A stretch of 64,000 nucleotides of DNA, taken from assembly GCA_910586765.1 (NCBI GenBank), contig CAJUJJ010000008.1, forward strand, positions 1 through 64,000. The letters run 5' to 3'. The notes beneath the pieces were generated by a model that did no database searches, was not told where the DNA came from, and worked only from the letters and a program-made list of their open reading frames with translations. The translations under genes were made by a program, and so were the position numbers. Shown one piece after another: positions 42,519 through 51,102 of the stretch. Origin of the DNA: an uncultured Clostridia bacterium (GTDB taxonomy: Bacteria; Bacillota; Clostridia; Lachnospirales; Anaerotignaceae). Every line of letters starts with the position of its first letter. The stretch's first letter is position 1.

Positions 42519-42959
42519 ATGAAAAAAGAAAAAATTGCAGTATGTATTACAGCACAAACAAGTTCTCAAAAATTAATTGATTACGGAGCAGAGGTAGCAC
42601 AACAATATAATGGTTCTTTGCATATACTTCATGTACAAAAAGGCGATAGTATTTTTCAAAATGGACAAACATTAAAATTACTCACAAAGTTGTTAGCATA
42701 TGGTGATAGATGTGGTGGTATGATACACGTTTTATGTGACCAAGATGTACCCAAGTGTATTAGCGAATTTGTAAAACAAGAAGGAATTACAAAGGTCATT
42801 ATGGGGGAAGTACCTGATACAGTAACAAAAAAATATTCAAAAATACAACAAGAAACACAATTTCAAAAAATCATTGCAATGATACCACAAAAAGTAGAAG
42901 TGATTACAGTAGGACAGCAAGATATGATTTGTACAGAATTAGAGCAAAAAATTGGATAA
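42519..42959 (+). CDS. universal stress protein-like (Usp/KdpD-type) protein
   Basis: This 146-aa alpha/beta protein opens IAVCITAQTSSQKLIDYGAEVA and follows with GSLHILHVQKGDSIF. The pattern resembles the Usp domain of the KdpD sensor (first strand, Ser-containing loop, helix, second strand). VTKVIMG-type residues appear as ITKVIMGEVPD, but the usual ATP-binding GxxG...S/T loop is degenerate. The function is therefore uncertain, probably nucleotide-related stress signalling. GAAGGAGG precedes the ATG. It is monocistronic, ending at a terminator. Confidence 0.72.
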   Translation: MKKEKIAVCITAQTSSQKLIDYGAEVAQQYNGSLHILHVQKGDSIFQNGQTLKLLTKLLAYGDRCGGMIHVLCDQDVPKCISEFVKQEGITKVIMGEVPDTVTKKYSKIQQETQFQKIIAMIPQKVEVITVGQQDMICTELEQKIG

Positions 42960-42970
42960 TGTGAAACAAT

Positions 42971-43000
42971 AAAATCTCTTGTATTTGCAGGAGATTTTTT
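42971..43000 (+). terminator. intrinsic terminator after the Usp-like gene
   Basis: AAAATCTC pairs with GAGATTTT around a 12-nt loop and ends in TTTTTT. Confidence 0.7.
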
Positions 43001-43195
43001 ATTGATATTAAAAATAAACTAATATTGTATAATACAACAAAAATATACTAAAAAAATATGAATTTCCAATAATTTCAGCTAAAATTTCAACTGTATTTAT
43101 AATTTTTTGTTGCATTGAAAGGGAATATATATTATTATTTCTATTAATATGTTTTAATTTTAAAATTAACTATGATATATAAGGAGTGGCAAATA

Positions 43196-43696
43196 ATGAC
43201 ATTATATGAAAATTGGATGAACAAAGCATTTAGTAAAGATGGTAAAAGTATGGAGGCAGTATGGGACGACTTTTTGCCAAAAGAACAAAAAATATATGAA
43301 TATATTTTAGGAGAAAAAGTAAGTGTATTAGAAGGAGCAGTTTCTGAATTAGCACTTCGTTTTAGTGTAACAGCAGAAGAAATTATAGCATTTATAGATG
43401 GTATTAATGAAGTATTGCCAAAACCATATGATATGAATGAATTGGAAGCAAACAGTCCTGTAAAATTAGAAATTGACTTTGAAAAACTGTATAAAAAAAT
43501 GGTAGAATATAAAGCAGAACACCTTTACAAACTGCCACAATGGGATAACATTTATACAGAAGAAGAAAGAAAGAATTTTACAAAAGAACAGAAAAAATCT
43601 CGTACAATAGTAAAAGAGAAAAAAATCGGTAGAAATGACCCATGTCCTTGCGGCAGCGGTAAAAAATATAAAAAATGCTGTGGGGCGAATTTATAA
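43196..43696 (+). CDS. SEC-C metal-binding motif protein
   Basis: This 166-aa protein has a helical N-terminal domain (residues 1-110) and ends with a SEC-C zinc motif, GRNDPCPCGSGKKYKKCCG. The motif is the one found at the C-terminus of SecA and many small proteins. The start is set at 43196 because AAGGAG precedes that ATG at 9 nt; the upstream frame start at 43172 lacks a site. It is the first gene of a tight run with tsaC, rpiB, upp and a tagO-like gene. A role in translation or protein handling is plausible but unproven. Confidence 0.85.
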   Translation: MTLYENWMNKAFSKDGKSMEAVWDDFLPKEQKIYEYILGEKVSVLEGAVSELALRFSVTAEEIIAFIDGINEVLPKPYDMNELEANSPVKLEIDFEKLYKKMVEYKAEHLYKLPQWDNIYTEEERKNFTKEQKKSRTIVKEKKIGRNDPCPCGSGKKYKKCCGANL

Positions 43697-43698
43697 TT

Positions 43699-44757
43699 AT
43701 GAAAACAATACTGGTAACAGTAGATAAAACATCGCCTGATAAAGAAAGCATACAGCAGGCAGCAGAGATATTAAAAAAAGGCGGTTTAGTAGCTTTTCCT
43801 ACAGAAACAGTATATGGATTAGGTGCAAATGGCTTAAATGCAGCAGCCTGCAAAAAAATATATGAAGCAAAGGGACGTCCTTCGGACAACCCTTTGATAC
43901 TTCATATTGCAGAAAAAGAAGATTTATATCAAATTGTAAAAGAAGTTCCTCAAAAGGCAGAAAAATTAATAAATGCTTTTTGGCCAGGACCATTGACAAT
44001 GATATTTGAAAAAAAGGACTGTGTTCCTCAAGAAATTACAGGAGGATATTCTACAGTAGCGGTGCGTTTTCCTTCTCATAAAGTAGCACAAGCAGTCATT
44101 AAAATGGCAGGTATGCCTATTGCAGCACCAAGTGCAAATTCATCAGGAAAACCAAGCCCTACAAAGGCATCTCATGTTTTATTTGATTTAGAAAATAAAA
44201 TTGATATGATTATAGATGGAGGAAATGCAGAAGTAGGTTTGGAGTCTACTATTGTAGATGTTTCTGGAGAAATACCTATGCTTTTGCGTCCAGGTGCCAT
44301 TACAAAAGAAATGCTGGAAACTGTAATAGGGCATATAGAAATTGACCCAGCTATATTAGCAAAGCCAAATCAAAATTTAGTTCCCAAAGCTCCTGGTATG
44401 AAATATACACATTATTCTCCTAAAGCTGATGTCATATTAGTACAATGTAATGACTTGGCTGTTGCACAACAGAAAATAAAAGAATTAGTAAAAAAAGAAT
44501 TACAATCAAATAAAAAAGTTGGTATATTGGCAACAGAGCAAACAAAAAATAATTATGACTGTGGTATTGTACTTTCATTAGGAGATAGACAAAATTTGGA
44601 AGAAATCGGTTCGAATTTGTTTAAACATCTCAGAAAATTTGATTTTTTAGGTGTTGATGTTGTTTATTCTGAAACAGTGCCCGAAAAAGAAGAAGGACTT
44701 GCTATAATGAACCGTTTACAAAAGGCAGCAGGTTATAAAGTGATAAAAACAGAGTAA
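43699..44757 (+). CDS. tsaC: L-threonylcarbamoyladenylate synthase (TsaC/Sua5)
   Basis: This 352-aa enzyme makes threonylcarbamoyl-AMP from Thr, bicarbonate and ATP for the t6A37 modification of ANN-decoding tRNAs. The YrdC domain shows AFPTETVYGLGANGLN near 33, KGRPSDNPLILHI near 58, PSANSSGKPSPT near 145 and LESTIVDVSG near 180. The extra C-terminal Sua5 domain (about 240-352) makes it the long form. The start is at 43699, two bases after the SEC-C stop, with a weak ribosome site that suggests coupling. It belongs to the run 43196-46924. Confidence 0.93.
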   Translation: MKTILVTVDKTSPDKESIQQAAEILKKGGLVAFPTETVYGLGANGLNAAACKKIYEAKGRPSDNPLILHIAEKEDLYQIVKEVPQKAEKLINAFWPGPLTMIFEKKDCVPQEITGGYSTVAVRFPSHKVAQAVIKMAGMPIAAPSANSSGKPSPTKASHVLFDLENKIDMIIDGGNAEVGLESTIVDVSGEIPMLLRPGAITKEMLETVIGHIEIDPAILAKPNQNLVPKAPGMKYTHYSPKADVILVQCNDLAVAQQKIKELVKKELQSNKKVGILATEQTKNNYDCGIVLSLGDRQNLEEIGSNLFKHLRKFDFLGVDVVYSETVPEKEEGLAIMNRLQKAAGYKVIKTE

Positions 44758-44783
44758 TCATAGTAAAGGAGAATGATTGGAAT

Positions 44784-45212
44784 ATGATAGCACTAGGTTG
44801 TGACCACGGCGGATATGCTTTAATGCAGGAAGTAATTGACTACTTAGAAAAACAAAATATAGAATATCAAAATTTTGGAACTTATTCAGAAGACTCTTGT
44901 GACTATCCAGTGTATGCTAAAAAAGTAGCTCATGCAGTAGCAGATGGAAATTGTGAAAAAGGAATATTGATATGTGGTACTGGTATAGGTGTTTCTATTA
45001 CAGCAAATAAAATAAAAGGAATTAGAGCAGCACTTTGCGGAGATTGTTTTTCTGCAAAAGCAACAAGAGAACACAATGATGCGAATATATTAGCTATGGG
45101 TGCAAGAGTAGTTGGTGCTGGACTTGCACTTGAAATTGTAAAAACATTTTTAGAAACACCTTTTTCAAATGACGAGCGTCATATTAGAAGAATTTCACAA
45201 ATAGAGCAGTAA
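44784..45212 (+). CDS. rpiB: ribose 5-phosphate isomerase B
   Basis: This 142-aa enzyme interconverts ribose 5-phosphate and ribulose 5-phosphate in the pentose phosphate pathway. GCDHGGYALMQEVIDYL at the N-terminus, catalytic Cys in GILICGTGIGVSITANK near 66, and REHNDANILAMGARVVG near 95 are all present. The length is standard (about 145 aa). AAGGAG precedes the ATG. It lies 26 bp after tsaC and 18 bp before upp. The order tsaC-rpiB-upp is typical of Firmicutes and supports both assignments. Confidence 0.94.
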   Translation: MIALGCDHGGYALMQEVIDYLEKQNIEYQNFGTYSEDSCDYPVYAKKVAHAVADGNCEKGILICGTGIGVSITANKIKGIRAALCGDCFSAKATREHNDANILAMGARVVGAGLALEIVKTFLETPFSNDERHIRRISQIEQ

Positions 45213-45230
45213 TCAGAAAGGAAGTATCGT

Positions 45231-45857
45231 ATGGGCAAATTATTTATATCAGAACATCCATTAATACAACATAAAATTGCAATGCTGCGTAATCGTGACA
45301 CTGGTTCTAAAGAATTTAGGGAATTGGTAGAAGAAGTGGCAATGCTCCTTTCTTATGAAGCAACAAGAGAACTGCCTTTAGCTGCTGTAAAAGTGCAAAC
45401 ACCTATTACAACAGCGGATTGTAAAATGATTGATACAAAATTAGCGATTGTGCCTATATTGAGGGCAGGTATCGGTATGACAGAAGGACTTTTAGCGTTA
45501 ATGCCTACAGCAAAAGTTGGACATATAGGATTGTACCGTGACCCAGAAACATTACAGCCAGTAGAATATTATTGTAAACTGCCTTCTGACATAGAAGAAA
45601 GAACCGTATTTTTAACAGACCCTATGCTTGCTACAGGAGGTACAGCAGAAGCAGCTATTGGATTTTTAAAAGACAAAGGAGCGAAAAAAATTACATTGCT
45701 TTGTGTACTAAGTGCTCCACAGGGAGTAGAGAGAGTGCAAAAAACGCACCCAGATGTGGATATTTATACAGCAGCATATGACAATAGCTTGAATGACCAC
45801 GGCTATATTGTACCAGGTCTTGGAGATGCAGGAGATAGAATTTTTGGCACAAAATAA
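45231..45857 (+). CDS. upp: uracil phosphoribosyltransferase
   Basis: This 208-aa enzyme salvages uracil with PRPP to form UMP. The PRPP-binding loop is LTDPMLATGGTAEAAI near residues 126-141. Other hallmarks are PILRAGIGMTEGLL near 77 and the C-terminal uracil site YIVPGLGDAGDRIFGT. The length is standard. AAAGGAAG precedes the ATG. It sits between rpiB and the tagO-like gene in the same operon. Confidence 0.95.
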   Translation: MGKLFISEHPLIQHKIAMLRNRDTGSKEFRELVEEVAMLLSYEATRELPLAAVKVQTPITTADCKMIDTKLAIVPILRAGIGMTEGLLALMPTAKVGHIGLYRDPETLQPVEYYCKLPSDIEERTVFLTDPMLATGGTAEAAIGFLKDKGAKKITLLCVLSAPQGVERVQKTHPDVDIYTAAYDNSLNDHGYIVPGLGDAGDRIFGTK

Positions 45858-45886
45858 AGCTATCTGTATCTGAGGAGAGGATAATA

Positions 45887-46924
45887 TTGGATTATAATTG
45901 GCTTTTATATATTGCAGCTTTTGCGAGTGCTTTTGCAATCACACTGGTAACAACACCTTTTGCAAAAAAAGTTTCTGTAAAATTAGGTGCGATTGATATA
46001 CCAAAAGATAGGGGTATGCACAAAAAACCTATGCCTCGTATGGGCGGCATTGCCATTGTAATGGGTTTTATGATAACGGTGCTTGTTTTGTATCGTTTTA
46101 ATCCAGAAATGAATGTAAAACAATTTGCTGGCTTTGTAATGGGAGCTAGTATTATTGTTGTGCTTGGTATGATAGATGATGTAAAAAATCTGAGAGCAAG
46201 ATTAAAATTTTGTGTGCAAATTGTTGCAGCATTGATTGTTATATATTCTGGTACAAGAATTAATGTTGTTATGTGGCCTGTAACAACTTATCTGCAAACA
46301 TTTAGTGTACCAATTACATTAGTATGGATTGTAGGTGTAACAAATGCAGTAAATTTGATTGATGGTTTAGATGGCTTAGCTGCGGGGGTATCTTCTATTG
46401 CAGCACTTTGTTTAATGATACTTTGTATTATGACAGGAAGCACTACAGCGGTGATGTTAACAGCATCATTAGCAGGTGCTTGTTTGGGATTTCTGCCTAG
46501 AAATTTTAATCCAGCAGAGATATTTATGGGAGATACAGGCTCTACATTTTTGGGCTTTGTGCTTGCTGTAACAAGTATATTAGGTGTGTTTAAAGGATAT
46601 GCCATACTTGCACTCATTGTTAGTATGTTGTGTTTAGGACTGCCTATATTTGATACATTGTTTGCTATGCTAAGACGTATGGCAAAGCATCAGCCTATTA
46701 TGAAAGCAGATAGAGGACATTTACACCATAGATTGATAGATAAAGGGCTTTCACAACGTCAAGCAGTGTTGATATTGTATATTGTTAGTTTGCTTTGCGG
46801 ACTTCTGGCAATATTTATATCATTTAAAGACTCTCGCACCATTGTAGTAGTTGTACTAACGATTATTGTACTAAGTATTTTAATTTATTATTTTAATGCA
46901 CACATCAAAAATAAAAATCAATAA
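45887..46924 (+). CDS. tagO: undecaprenyl-phosphate sugar-1-phosphate transferase (TagO/WecA type)
   Basis: This 345-aa membrane enzyme of the MraY/WecA family transfers GlcNAc-1-phosphate to undecaprenyl phosphate, the first step for wall teichoic acids or other wall glycopolymers. It has about ten membrane helices. The cytoplasmic active-site loops are GMIDDVKNLRARLKF, NLIDGLDGLAAG, FMGDTGSTFLGF and ADRGHLHHRLIDKG. The translation start is a TTG at 45887 behind AGGAGAGGA. It ends the 43196-46924 run, where its proximity to upp is common in Firmicutes. The exact sugar cannot be read from the sequence. Confidence 0.88.
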   Translation: MDYNWLLYIAAFASAFAITLVTTPFAKKVSVKLGAIDIPKDRGMHKKPMPRMGGIAIVMGFMITVLVLYRFNPEMNVKQFAGFVMGASIIVVLGMIDDVKNLRARLKFCVQIVAALIVIYSGTRINVVMWPVTTYLQTFSVPITLVWIVGVTNAVNLIDGLDGLAAGVSSIAALCLMILCIMTGSTTAVMLTASLAGACLGFLPRNFNPAEIFMGDTGSTFLGFVLAVTSILGVFKGYAILALIVSMLCLGLPIFDTLFAMLRRMAKHQPIMKADRGHLHHRLIDKGLSQRQAVLILYIVSLLCGLLAIFISFKDSRTIVVVVLTIIVLSILIYYFNAHIKNKNQ

Positions 46925-46940
46925 ATTGTGCTACATAAAT

Positions 46941-46979
46941 AAAAAAGCGTTATTCTCAAAAAAAGAGTAACGCTTTTTG
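46941..46979. terminator. bidirectional terminator between tagO and the DMT transporter
   Basis: AAAAAGCGTTATTCT pairs with AGAGTAACGCTTTTT around a short A-rich loop between convergent genes. Confidence 0.88.
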
Positions 46980-46980
46980 T

Positions 46981-47844
46981 TTATTTTGAAAATTGAAATA
47001 ATACCAATCCTATCAATATCATTGCTCCTCCTATCAATGTGCCTATAGAGGGAATTTCTTTTAAAAATAGAAATCCCAATATGGTAGATAAAAGGGGTGT
47101 AACAAACATAAAATTTGTGACATCGCTTGTTTTTTCTGCAATAGAAAGTGCTTTTCCCCACAGTACATAAGCAATGCCACTTGAAAATATACCTAATAAA
47201 AGCAATACACCTATTTGTGAAAAAGAAGCTGTTGTTAATTCTGTAATGCCTTTGGGCAAAAAGAATAATAATAGTATTGTACCACAAATCATACTGTATG
47301 TTACGATTTCATTAGAGCGATAGCCTAAAGAAGAAAGTTTTCTTTGATAGACATTATAAATACAAAATACAACAGCAGCACACAATGTCCATATAATACC
47401 AAAATTGAATGAAAGTGTTCCTTGCCATAGTGATAAAACAATTATTCCTACAAATTCTATTAAAATAGCAATCCAACCAAGTAATTTAATTTTTTCGTTG
47501 TATAAAAAAGTAGAAACAACTGATGTCATAATAGGTGTTGTTGCAATAATAATACTTGAAGTAGCAGAAGTAAGAGATTGCAAGCCTGTGTTAAAAAAAA
47601 CAAGATATAAAAAAAATCCAAATAATCCAGAAATAAAAAACTTGGGAATGTCTTGTTTTTTGGGAAGTGCAATTTTTTGAAAAATACCTAGCCCACATAA
47701 AAATAGTGATGCAATAATGCACCTTAATACAGCAACGCTGTTAATATGAAAATGAGAAATAGCAATTTTGGAAAAAGGAAAAGCCATTGCCCAAAATAAT
47801 ACTGTAAAAAATCCCAATAGATTTACTTTTACTTTTGTTGACAT
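46981..47844 (-). CDS. DMT-superfamily transporter (EamA domains)
   Basis: This 287-aa protein has ten predicted membrane helices in two EamA repeats. The first repeat includes VLFWAMAFPFSKIAI and VAVLRCIIASLFL. The second has SSGIAYVLWGKALSIAEK and PLLSTILGFLFLKEIPS. Such proteins usually export amino acids or metabolites. The substrate is unknown. TTAAGGAGG precedes the ATG. It is divergent from a LysR gene 160 bp away, which is the usual arrangement for a transporter controlled by its neighbouring LysR regulator. Confidence 0.9.
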   Translation of the reverse strand: MSTKVKVNLLGFFTVLFWAMAFPFSKIAISHFHINSVAVLRCIIASLFLCGLGIFQKIALPKKQDIPKFFISGLFGFFLYLVFFNTGLQSLTSATSSIIIATTPIMTSVVSTFLYNEKIKLLGWIAILIEFVGIIVLSLWQGTLSFNFGIIWTLCAAVVFCIYNVYQRKLSSLGYRSNEIVTYSMICGTILLLFFLPKGITELTTASFSQIGVLLLLGIFSSGIAYVLWGKALSIAEKTSDVTNFMFVTPLLSTILGFLFLKEIPSIGTLIGGAMILIGLVLFQFSK

Positions 47845-48004
47845 ATTTAAAACCTCCTTAATGTTGTAAAGTGATTTTTGTTTTTTCTATCATATACCAA
47901 ATATAATCATTTGTAAAATAGATAGTTTTAATAAAATAGATTAGTATTTTTAATGATAATGTGTTATACTAATATATCGTTATAATGTTGTGGAGTGTAT
48001 CACT

Positions 48005-48895
48005 ATGGAAATAAGAAATTTAATGACATTTTTGAGAGTAGCAGAACTGCAAAATTTTACAAGAGCAGCAGAACAATTAGGGTATTCTCAATCTACTGTT
48101 ACAGTGCAAATACAACAGTTGGAACAAGAATTAAATGTCAAATTGTTTGAAAGAATAGGTAAAAAAATATCTGTAACAGAAAAGGGGTGGGAAGTATTTC
48201 AATATGCAAAAGAAATTAGAAATTTAGTGGAAAAAATGACATATATGAGTACAGAACAAAATAATATAAAAGGACAGCTTTGTATTGGTGTAATAGAGTC
48301 CTTAATTTGTGCAGATATGCCTAAAATTTTGTCAGAATATCATAGAAAATATCCAGAAGTAGAGTTGATTGTGAAAACAAATTATGTAGATGAATTAATT
48401 GAAATGATGGTACATAATGAAGTAGATTTTATATTTATAATAGATGAACTACTTTATCATAAAGAATGGATAAAATCTTATATGAAGAAAGAAGAAATTT
48501 CATTCTTTACACAGTATGAAAATTGTTTTGCACAAATGGATAATGTAAGCATACAAGAAATATTAAAACAGCCTTTTATATTGACAGAAAAGGGTATTAG
48601 TTATCGTAAAGCATTAGATGAGTATGTACAAAAAAATAATATTGATTTTAAACCGTTTTTAGAAATAGGAGACACGAAAATCATTGTAGAGCTTTTAAAA
48701 AAAGGAGAAGGCATTTCTTTTTTGCCTGATATGGTTGTTACAGAAGAAATCAAAAATAAAACAATTAAAAAAATAAATGTACAAAATTGGAATGTTGTAA
48801 TGTGGAAACAAGTAATTTATCATAAAAATAAATATTTGACACCACAAATGAGTGCATTTATTAAAATGTTTGTTGAAATGCAGCAAAATAAATAA
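48005..48895 (+). CDS. LysR family transcriptional regulator
   Basis: This 296-aa protein has an N-terminal winged helix-turn-helix (MEIRNLMTFLRVAELQ, then NFTRAAEQLGYSQSTVTVQI). It continues with a periplasmic-binding-protein-like effector domain (about 90-290), including GQLCIGVIESL and a late KGEGISFLPDMVV. The start is at 48005 with GTGGAGTG upstream; the frame also opens five codons earlier. It is divergent from the DMT transporter, so regulation of that gene by an unknown small ligand is likely. Confidence 0.92.
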   Translation: MEIRNLMTFLRVAELQNFTRAAEQLGYSQSTVTVQIQQLEQELNVKLFERIGKKISVTEKGWEVFQYAKEIRNLVEKMTYMSTEQNNIKGQLCIGVIESLICADMPKILSEYHRKYPEVELIVKTNYVDELIEMMVHNEVDFIFIIDELLYHKEWIKSYMKKEEISFFTQYENCFAQMDNVSIQEILKQPFILTEKGISYRKALDEYVQKNNIDFKPFLEIGDTKIIVELLKKGEGISFLPDMVVTEEIKNKTIKKINVQNWNVVMWKQVIYHKNKYLTPQMSAFIKMFVEMQQNK

Positions 48896-48924
48896 AAAAC
48901 ATTAATATTTCGTAAAGAATAATG

Positions 48925-48952
48925 TTAATTTATTCTATTTTGTACCGATAAT
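48925..48952 (+). promoter_or_regulatory. sigma-D-like (motility) promoter of the YjfB-type gene
   Basis: CCGATAAT at 48945-48952 fits the GCCGATAA-type -10 of the flagellar sigma factor, with TTAA at 48925-48928 about 16 bp upstream as a poor -35. No better housekeeping promoter is seen before this gene. Confidence 0.45.
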
Positions 48953-48993
48953 TAAATATAAGAAACATATTTGATAAAAAAGGAGTGAATTTT

Positions 48994-49164
48994 ATGGACG
49001 TTGGAGGTTTAGGATTAGCAGGAGTACAAATGCAGGCAGGAATTGCTTTAACAAAAAATTGTATGGAGTCAGCTGAATTACAGGCGGCACAGTTAATTGA
49101 AAGTATGGAAGCAGCAAATCCAGTAAATCTGTCATCTTCTCATATGATAGATATGTTAGTATAA
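48994..49164 (+). CDS. YjfB-type putative motility protein (56 aa)
   Basis: This 56-residue protein starts MDVGGLGLAGVQMQAG and continues IALTKNCMESAELQAA, then ends SSSHMIDMLV. The arrangement of a short Gly/Ala N-terminus, an IALTK/VMKM-like helix, a helix with Ala-Gln-Leu and a polar tail matches the YjfB family of small putative motility proteins. AAAAGGAGTG precedes the ATG. A sigma-D-like promoter upstream and a chemoreceptor in the window agree with motility. It is monocistronic with a strong terminator. The role is not experimentally clear. Confidence 0.68.
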   Translation: MDVGGLGLAGVQMQAGIALTKNCMESAELQAAQLIESMEAANPVNLSSSHMIDMLV

Positions 49165-49176
49165 TAATGTAATAAA

Positions 49177-49207
49177 GAAACCGAGAAAATTATTTTTCTC
49201 GGTTTTG
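49177..49207. terminator. bidirectional terminator between the YjfB-type gene and potD
   Basis: AAACCGAGAAAA pairs with TTTTCTCGGTTT around a short loop between convergent genes. Confidence 0.88.
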
Positions 49208-49211
49208 ATTA

Positions 49212-50312
49212 TTAATTAGAGGCTTTTACTTTAATCCAAAGTTCAGATAATTTTTCTTTTAAAACAGCATTATCTTGAAATACTTCATCTTTTTCATATC
49301 CAGTACGTGGCAGATAAGAAGGAACGAGTTCATATAAACCACCTTCACTACTCATATTGTCCATTACTTCTTGATTAGAAGAAGTATATCCTACTGCTTC
49401 AGAATTGCCATAAGAGGCATCATATGTCAATACATAATTTATAAATTCATTTGCTAGTTTTGGATTTTCTGCATTTGCTGGTATTACCATAGCATCGCTC
49501 CATATATTGGTACCTTCCTCTGGCAAATAATATGCCATATCTTCGTTTTCATATAATATTGTTGTAGCATCGCCACTATATACAACAGCTAAATCTTTGT
49601 TGCCATTCATCATACCATCAATGACTTCATCTGTTACATAAACAGGTTCCATAGTATCGTTTAATTCTTTTAACCATTGATAGGCTTGTTCAATTTCTTG
49701 TTCATTATCTGTATTCATAGAATAACCAAGTGATTTTAATGCTATCATAAAAGAGTCTCTTTCAGAGTCATACATATATAATTTACCTTTGTATTTTGGA
49801 TTTTTTAATATTGCATAACCTTGTTGTTCTAAATCTTTTATATCGACATTGTTTTTGTTGTAAACAATACCTACAGTACCCCAAAAATAAGGAACAGAAT
49901 AAGTGTTATCTGGGTCATAAGGAAGTCCCTTTACGCCTTCTGACAAATTAGAAATATTTGGTATCATTTCTTTATCAATAGGCTGTAAACTGTTGTTTGC
50001 TAAAAGCCTTTCAATCATATAATCAGAAGGTACTAAAATATCATAGGCATCACCTGCTTGTATTTTAGTATACATCATTTCATTTGAGTCAAAATATTCT
50101 ACAATGACATTGACACCAAATTGCTTTTCAAAATCGCTTATAAGTGTATCTCCCATATATTCGCCCCAGTTATACAATTTTAGTGTATCAGAGCCGTATT
50201 TTTCAACAGGGTCTTCTGCTGGTGTGTTGCTGCTGTTTCCGCAAGATGTAAAACTAAATAGCATTGTTGCAGTAAGTAATACAGAAAGTATTTTTTTGAT
50301 ATTATGCTTCAT
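49212..50312 (-). CDS. potD: spermidine/putrescine ABC transporter, binding lipoprotein
   Basis: This 366-aa extracellular binding protein has a lipoprotein signal ending LFSFTSCGN (lipidated Cys near 26). The PotD body follows with TLKLYNWGEYMG near 43, VIVEYFDSNEMMYTKI near 70, ILVPSDYMIERL near 95 and FWGTVGIVYNKN near 142, all typical of polyamine-binding proteins. GGAGAAAAC precedes the ATG. Its start overlaps the end of potC by 11 bases. It is the last gene of the regulator-potA-potB-potC-potD operon, transcribed on the minus strand. Confidence 0.93.
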   Translation of the reverse strand: MKHNIKKILSVLLTATMLFSFTSCGNSSNTPAEDPVEKYGSDTLKLYNWGEYMGDTLISDFEKQFGVNVIVEYFDSNEMMYTKIQAGDAYDILVPSDYMIERLLANNSLQPIDKEMIPNISNLSEGVKGLPYDPDNTYSVPYFWGTVGIVYNKNNVDIKDLEQQGYAILKNPKYKGKLYMYDSERDSFMIALKSLGYSMNTDNEQEIEQAYQWLKELNDTMEPVYVTDEVIDGMMNGNKDLAVVYSGDATTILYENEDMAYYLPEEGTNIWSDAMVIPANAENPKLANEFINYVLTYDASYGNSEAVGYTSSNQEVMDNMSSEGGLYELVPSYLPRTGYEKDEVFQDNAVLKEKLSELWIKVKASN

Positions 50313-51102
50313 ATTTTGTTTTCTCCTTTTTTTGTTTTAATATTGGTATGATATTTACAAGTAGTAAAACTACTGTAATAATTAAAATAATAATGCTAGA
50401 TAGTGCATTAATAGAAGGATTTACCCTTTTTGACATAGTATAAACAAGTATAGAGATGTTGTTAACACCATTGCCTGTTACAAAATAAGATATAATAAAG
50501 TCGTCAAAAGACATTGTAAAAGCAATTAAAGCACCTGATACAATACCTGGCATAATTTGAGGAACAATTACCTTTGTAAGTGCCTGCCAAGGTGTAGCAC
50601 CTAAATCTAATGCAGCATCGGCTAAATTAGGGTCAAGAGAGCGTAATTTTGGTGCTACACTTAATATCACATAAGGAATACAAAACATAATGTGTGCAAG
50701 TAATAATGTCATAAATCCTTTTTTGACACCTAATGCACTAAAAAACATTAAAAGTCCAATACCTGTTACGATTTCAGGGTTCATAATAGGCAAATCATTA
50801 ATTTGTTCTACAATTCCCTTTAATATACGATTTGACTTAGAAAGTCCTATTGCTGTAATAGTGCCTGCAATGGTAGAAATGAATGTAGCAAGCAAAGCGA
50901 TTACAATAGTATAAAATATAGACTGCATCATAGTGGAGTCATGAAACATTTTTTCATACCACTGTAATGAAAACCCTCCAAATTTTGTCAAAGAACGAGA
51001 AGAATTAAATGAAAATATAATAGTATATACAATAGGCAAATAAAAAAATATTATCATAATAGCCATATAAATTTTACTGCCTATTTTTTTTGATGGCTTC
51101 AA
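50302..51102 (-). CDS. potC: spermidine/putrescine ABC transporter permease
   Basis: This 266-aa inner-membrane permease has six helices. The EAA loop for ATPase contact is DAALDLGATPWQALTKVIVPQIMPG, near residues 165-190. FTMSFDDFIISYF is a PotC signature. The start overlaps the end of potB by 4 bases. It pairs with PotB to form the membrane channel for polyamine import. Confidence 0.93.
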   Translation of the reverse strand: MKPSKKIGSKIYMAIMIIFFYLPIVYTIIFSFNSSRSLTKFGGFSLQWYEKMFHDSTMMQSIFYTIVIALLATFISTIAGTITAIGLSKSNRILKGIVEQINDLPIMNPEIVTGIGLLMFFSALGVKKGFMTLLLAHIMFCIPYVILSVAPKLRSLDPNLADAALDLGATPWQALTKVIVPQIMPGIVSGALIAFTMSFDDFIISYFVTGNGVNNISILVYTMSKRVNPSINALSSIIILIITVVLLLVNIIPILKQKKEKTKYEA

